Shown here: positions 61,432 through 64,000 of the stretch, one piece after another
How positions within the stretch are numbered: the stretch's first letter is position 1
Layout: every line of letters starts with the position of its first letter
Origin: an uncultured Ruminiclostridium sp.
GTDB lineage: Bacteria > Bacillota > Clostridia > Oscillospirales > Ruminococcaceae
DNA: 64,000 nucleotides
NCBI GenBank assembly: GCA_949878745.1
Contig: CATLBH010000001.1
Location: 62,001 to 126,000, forward strand
Direction of reading: 5' to 3'
Notes under the pieces: model-generated
The model's input: only the letters and a program-made list of their open reading frames with translations
The model's database searches: none
What the model was told of the DNA's origin: nothing
Program-made: the position numbers and the translations under genes

Positions 61432-61520
61432 TACCAATTCATTTTTAAACTGACGTAATACCCACAGTTTAAAAAGGGATTGCCCCCGAAACACTAATCC
61501 AACAGTTTCAAGAGAGATTA
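61432..61520 (+). repeat. TNA double-hairpin element, copy J
   Basis: Worn copy of the A type: TACCAATT start, arms with mismatches (ATTCATTTTTAAACTG / CAGTTTAAAAAGGGAT), linker CCCCCGAAACACTAATC, second hairpin decayed. Its end runs straight into copy K. Confidence 0.65.
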
Positions 61521-61633
61521 TACTAATCTTTAATCATATTGTAAACGAAGTCGGAAATATGATTAAAGATTACACCCGAAATACTAATCTTTGGTCAACA
61601 TTTTTTTGTCTATAATCTGACCAAAGATTAGTA
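61521..61633 (+). repeat. TNA double-hairpin element, copy K, in tandem with J
   Basis: Complete element with TTA on both sides (61518-61520, 61634-61636): AATCTTTAATCATATT / AATATGATTAAAGATT, linker CACCCGAAATACTAATC, CTAATCTTTGGTCA / TGACCAAAGATTAG. Together with J it fills the gap at the right edge of the two-component/ABC cluster. Confidence 0.78.
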
Positions 61634-61647
61634 TTAAATGCCTATAA

Positions 61648-61690
61648 ACGTTATAATAAAACCCGCGCACCTTTACTGATACGCGGGTTA
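61648..61690 (-). terminator. Terminator of the solute-binding protein gene
   Basis: Stem AACCCGCG / CGCGGGTT, followed on the minus strand by TTATTATAA; about 105 bases after the stop of the leftward lipoprotein gene. Confidence 0.6.
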
Positions 61691-61794
61691 TGCTATTCTA
61701 TTCGGCTTTTCGTGATTTATTCGTTAAGGGTATCACTCATTCTCGGACGAGTTTTGTTTTTTATTTAAAAGAGATTATGCCCAGTTATGTCGGA

Positions 61795-63426
61795 TTATGC
61801 GGCGGGTTCTTCCTCGGCGGCGGAGGTTACAACCTCGCCCGCCGCGTTTCTCTTAAGAATATCGCGGTAGGTATCAAGATAACCCTCTACCACAGCGTAC
61901 TTGGATTCGATAAGAGCGGTATAGCTCATATCGCCGAATACGGGGCCGTCCAGCAAAGGCTCGTCGCCCGTCTGGAACAAATTGGATACGTCGCTGCTGA
62001 AGCCGTAGCAGTGGTCGAAGAGAAGCTCGAATCTTGAGCCCTCGGCGCCCTTAAGTTCCATCCACAGGTCGTACTGTTCCTCTGTCCATACTACCTTGTA
62101 CTTTTCTCTTCTCGCCGTGCCGCAGGAAGGGCAGGTATCGAGGCCGGACTCGTTCTCTTCGTCGGTAAAGATATGTCTTCCCTTGTCGTCGTGGCTGTCG
62201 GAGGTGTCGCCGCAGTCGGCGTTGGCGCATTTGGGATAGTAGGTTATGGAATCGTCCAGAGCGTCGGACTTGGCCTTGGCTATGTTTTCTTCGTCGGTTT
62301 CTTCAACGCGGTTAAGCTCGATCCAGTCAAGGGCTCCCTTAACGTTGGGGGCGCCTGAGGGGATAAGGTAGCCGAAGGTGTCAACGCCGTGATAATAGGT
62401 GTCGGAAAGATCGTCGCGGGGGTAAGGAACGAATTTCATTTCGTTTTCAAGCCCCGCCTTGTCCAGCGCTTCCTTTGCCGCGGGATATGTCCAAGAGGGA
62501 TCCATTCCCAAAAACAGGAGATTTCCGTCGACGAAGGCCTGACCGGGGTCTACGTAGCCGTTTGAGGCTCCGTTAGCCTGTTGATCGGCGTTTGCGCCCA
62601 ACAAGCCGTTCTTTCTCATATTTTCCAGCCAGCTCATGCAGCGGGTTATGTTTTCGTTTTTAAGGTTGTTTATGATTTGATCGCCCTGAACGTCGATAAC
62701 CTTTGTACCGGTGGACAGAACGAAGATCATGCCGCCCACGCCGTTATAGCCGATGTGGTTGGGATCCATATCCACCCATTTTTTCAGCAGATCCTCGAAG
62801 GCCTTCCATGTCCATGTATTGTCCTTTACCATCTTCATGGGGTCGGGGATACCCTTTTCCTCGAGAACGCGGTTGTTGTAGTTAAGGGCGAAGTTGGTTT
62901 TATACTGATAGGGTATGTAATAGTGCTTTCCGTTATATACAAACTGTTCGGCTATTTCCTTTACTCCGCTCCAGAGGTCGGAATCCAGATCGATATAGCT
63001 GTCCAGCGGCGTGTACATATTATAGCTCATGGCGTGAGGGAAAGAGCGCCACTCATAGCGCACGATGTCGGGGGAATCGCCTGTGGCGATAAGGGTTCCG
63101 AGGGTCTCGAAATATTCGTCGCCGCTTCCCGTAACTCTCTGCTCGATGGTTCCGCCGTATCTGCTTTCAAAAAGAGCTACCATTTCCGCGTTGTTGGTGA
63201 GTAGATCCTCGTACATAAGCCAGGTGATGGTACCGGTTTCCGCGGTATCGTCAACGGGCGCCGCGGTGGCTTCGGTAAAGCTTTGCTCGGGGGCCTTGGT
63301 AGTAGTGGTCGTCTTATTGCCGCCTGTGTTTCCGCCGCTTCCGTTATCGCCGCCGCAGCCCGCAAGGCTGAGTGTAACAGCTGCCGCCAAAAGAACGGCT
63401 AACGGCTTTCTGTTTTTCTTCATCAT
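61795..63426 (-). CDS. Extracellular solute-binding lipoprotein with an inserted zinc ribbon
   Basis: 543 residues. Lipoprotein signal (LLAAAVTLSLAGCGG), a Thr/Gly-rich linker, then a family-1 type sugar-binding-protein fold (TITWLMYEDLLTNNAEMVALFESRYGG, LIATGDSPDIVRYEW, AFVDGNLLFLGMDPSW). Near residue 400 it has an unusual insert CANADCGDTSDSHDD ... LDTCPSCGTARREKY: a C-x4-C ... C-x2-C zinc-ribbon pattern. No permease genes are in the window. The gene upstream encodes a close paralogue with the same insert, so the pair arose by tandem duplication. Confidence 0.85.
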   Translation of the reverse strand: MMKKNRKPLAVLLAAAVTLSLAGCGGDNGSGGNTGGNKTTTTTKAPEQSFTEATAAPVDDTAETGTITWLMYEDLLTNNAEMVALFESRYGGTIEQRVTGSGDEYFETLGTLIATGDSPDIVRYEWRSFPHAMSYNMYTPLDSYIDLDSDLWSGVKEIAEQFVYNGKHYYIPYQYKTNFALNYNNRVLEEKGIPDPMKMVKDNTWTWKAFEDLLKKWVDMDPNHIGYNGVGGMIFVLSTGTKVIDVQGDQIINNLKNENITRCMSWLENMRKNGLLGANADQQANGASNGYVDPGQAFVDGNLLFLGMDPSWTYPAAKEALDKAGLENEMKFVPYPRDDLSDTYYHGVDTFGYLIPSGAPNVKGALDWIELNRVEETDEENIAKAKSDALDDSITYYPKCANADCGDTSDSHDDKGRHIFTDEENESGLDTCPSCGTARREKYKVVWTEEQYDLWMELKGAEGSRFELLFDHCYGFSSDVSNLFQTGDEPLLDGPVFGDMSYTALIESKYAVVEGYLDTYRDILKRNAAGEVVTSAAEEEPAA

Positions 63427-63534
63427 TTTCCTCCTTCAGGTTGGATTTATCTTATTTATTTTATATAGCTGCCTTTCGGACAGGAATATACTTTAAACGT
63501 TACGAATATGTTCCGTATATATTCCTAAGGTGTT

Positions 63535-64000
63535 CTAAGGCGCGGGAACTTCCTCGGCCGCAGCGGTCACGGTTCCGCCGCCGCTTATCATCAGGTTCCT
63601 GTAAAAATCTATATAGCTCTCCACGCTGTTGTAGAGGGAGTCCACAAGATTAGTATAGCTTCCGTCCTCAAAAACCGGAGCGTCCAGAAGGCTTCCTGTG
63701 CCTATAAGAAGGTTGGACACGTCGTCGTTGAAGCCGTATACGTTGTCGAAAAGCAGGGTGAATCTTCCGTCGGCGCTTTTCATCTCGGTGTACAGGTCGT
63801 ACTGTTCCTCGCTCCATACCACCTTGTATTTTTCCCTCCTGGCTTCTCCGCAGGAGGGACAGAGGGACATTCCGGATGCGTTTTCCTCGTCGGTAAAAAT
63901 GTGCCTTCCCTTTTCGTCATGGCTTAGGGAGGTATCGTTACAGTCGGGGTTGGCGCATTTGGGGTAGTAACCTTTTACGTCGCTTATCGCTTTGGCTCTG
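63535..64000 (-). CDS. Second solute-binding lipoprotein, C-terminal part (cut by window edge)
   Basis: The frame is open to the end of the window, so the first part of the gene lies outside; the ATG at 63870 is internal. The 154 visible codons match the C-terminus of the next gene: CANPDCNDTSLSHDEKG, the CPSCGEARREKYKVVW zinc-ribbon half, EEQYDLYTEMK, LLFDNVYGFNDDVSNLL and a tail ending AAAEEVPAP. Spacing of the cysteines is the same. It is 108 bases upstream of the complete paralogue. Confidence 0.85.
   Translation of the reverse strand, partial: RAKAISDVKGYYPKCANPDCNDTSLSHDEKGRHIFTDEENASGMSLCPSCGEARREKYKVVWSEEQYDLYTEMKSADGRFTLLFDNVYGFNDDVSNLLIGTGSLLDAPVFEDGSYTNLVDSLYNSVESYIDFYRNLMISGGGTVTAAAEEVPAP

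Noticed and set aside
9530-61633. The spaced hairpin repeats as a CRISPR or REP-type array
   Set aside because: Copies are scattered kilobases apart in single intergenic spots, with no regular spacers and no cas genes.
61521-61633. TATAAT in the loop of hairpin 2 as an outward promoter
   Set aside because: The best upstream hexamer (TTGGTC) is only about 14 bases away and the motif is held inside a stable stem-loop; not a credible promoter.
1-64000. tRNA or rRNA genes
   Set aside because: I looked for cloverleaf ends with GGTTCGA-type T arms and for rRNA core sequences and found none that hold up.

Overview
The window looks like a chromosomal segment of a spore-forming Clostridia species, most likely an Oscillospiraceae/Ruminococcaceae-type gut anaerobe. 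The reasons are a one-piece pyruvate:ferredoxin oxidoreductase, a SpoVM homologue, the Firmicutes order remA-gmk-priA-def-fmt-rsmB-rlmN-stp-prkC-rsgA, a lysine riboswitch and Gram-positive style ribosome-binding sites. I did not compute base composition or search any database, so the taxonomic placement is an inference.

Layout. 0-11 kb: a nucleoside phosphorylase, pyruvate:ferredoxin oxidoreductase, a set of envelope/glycan genes (lipoprotein, NAGPA-type glycosidase, GT2-GtrA glycosyltransferase) and an AraC regulator. 11-19.3 kb: glycogen phosphorylase, then a diguanylate cyclase and a hybrid histidine kinase transcribed divergently. 19.3-26.2 kb: a DUF6291-like protein, an aspartate carbamoyltransferase carrying a PyrI-like zinc tail, a five-gene leftward cluster of small unknown proteins behind a possible sporulation promoter, a phosphodiesterase, a flavoprotein, and a MarR-MATE operon with a clear operator. 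26.3-28.3 kb: a small membrane protein, spoVM, and an ECF sigma factor with a probable anti-sigma factor. 28.5-41.2 kb: the long leftward housekeeping operon (translation, replication restart, guanylate kinase, PASTA kinase/phosphatase pair). 41.3-47.2 kb: repeats, a broken antitoxin gene, MntP, a kinase-like protein and the queuosine genes tgt and queA. 47.2-51 kb: a lysine-riboswitch-controlled asd-dapA-dapB-ACT operon. 51.3-53.6 kb: a second MATE exporter and a DUF6033-like protein. 53.8-61.2 kb: a two-component system, an ABC exporter and a serine hydrolase that look like one stress/resistance unit. 61.8 kb to the end: two tandem solute-binding lipoproteins, the second cut by the window edge.

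The most unusual feature is the intergenic DNA, which is packed with small hairpin elements of at least four families. The main family (here the TNA double-hairpin element) has 14 copies or derivatives in this window. It has 8-bp inverted ends (TACTAATC / GATTAGTA), a conserved central linker, and two hairpins whose stem sequences differ widely between copies while staying self-complementary. Two insertions into recognisable host sequence (an antitoxin gene and another repeat) reveal a 3-bp TNA target duplication. Elements of three families sit exactly at stop codons of pyrB, mntP, rsgA, an AraC gene and a flavoprotein gene, and the duplicated target is the stop codon itself. No transposase is present, so these look like non-autonomous mobile elements.
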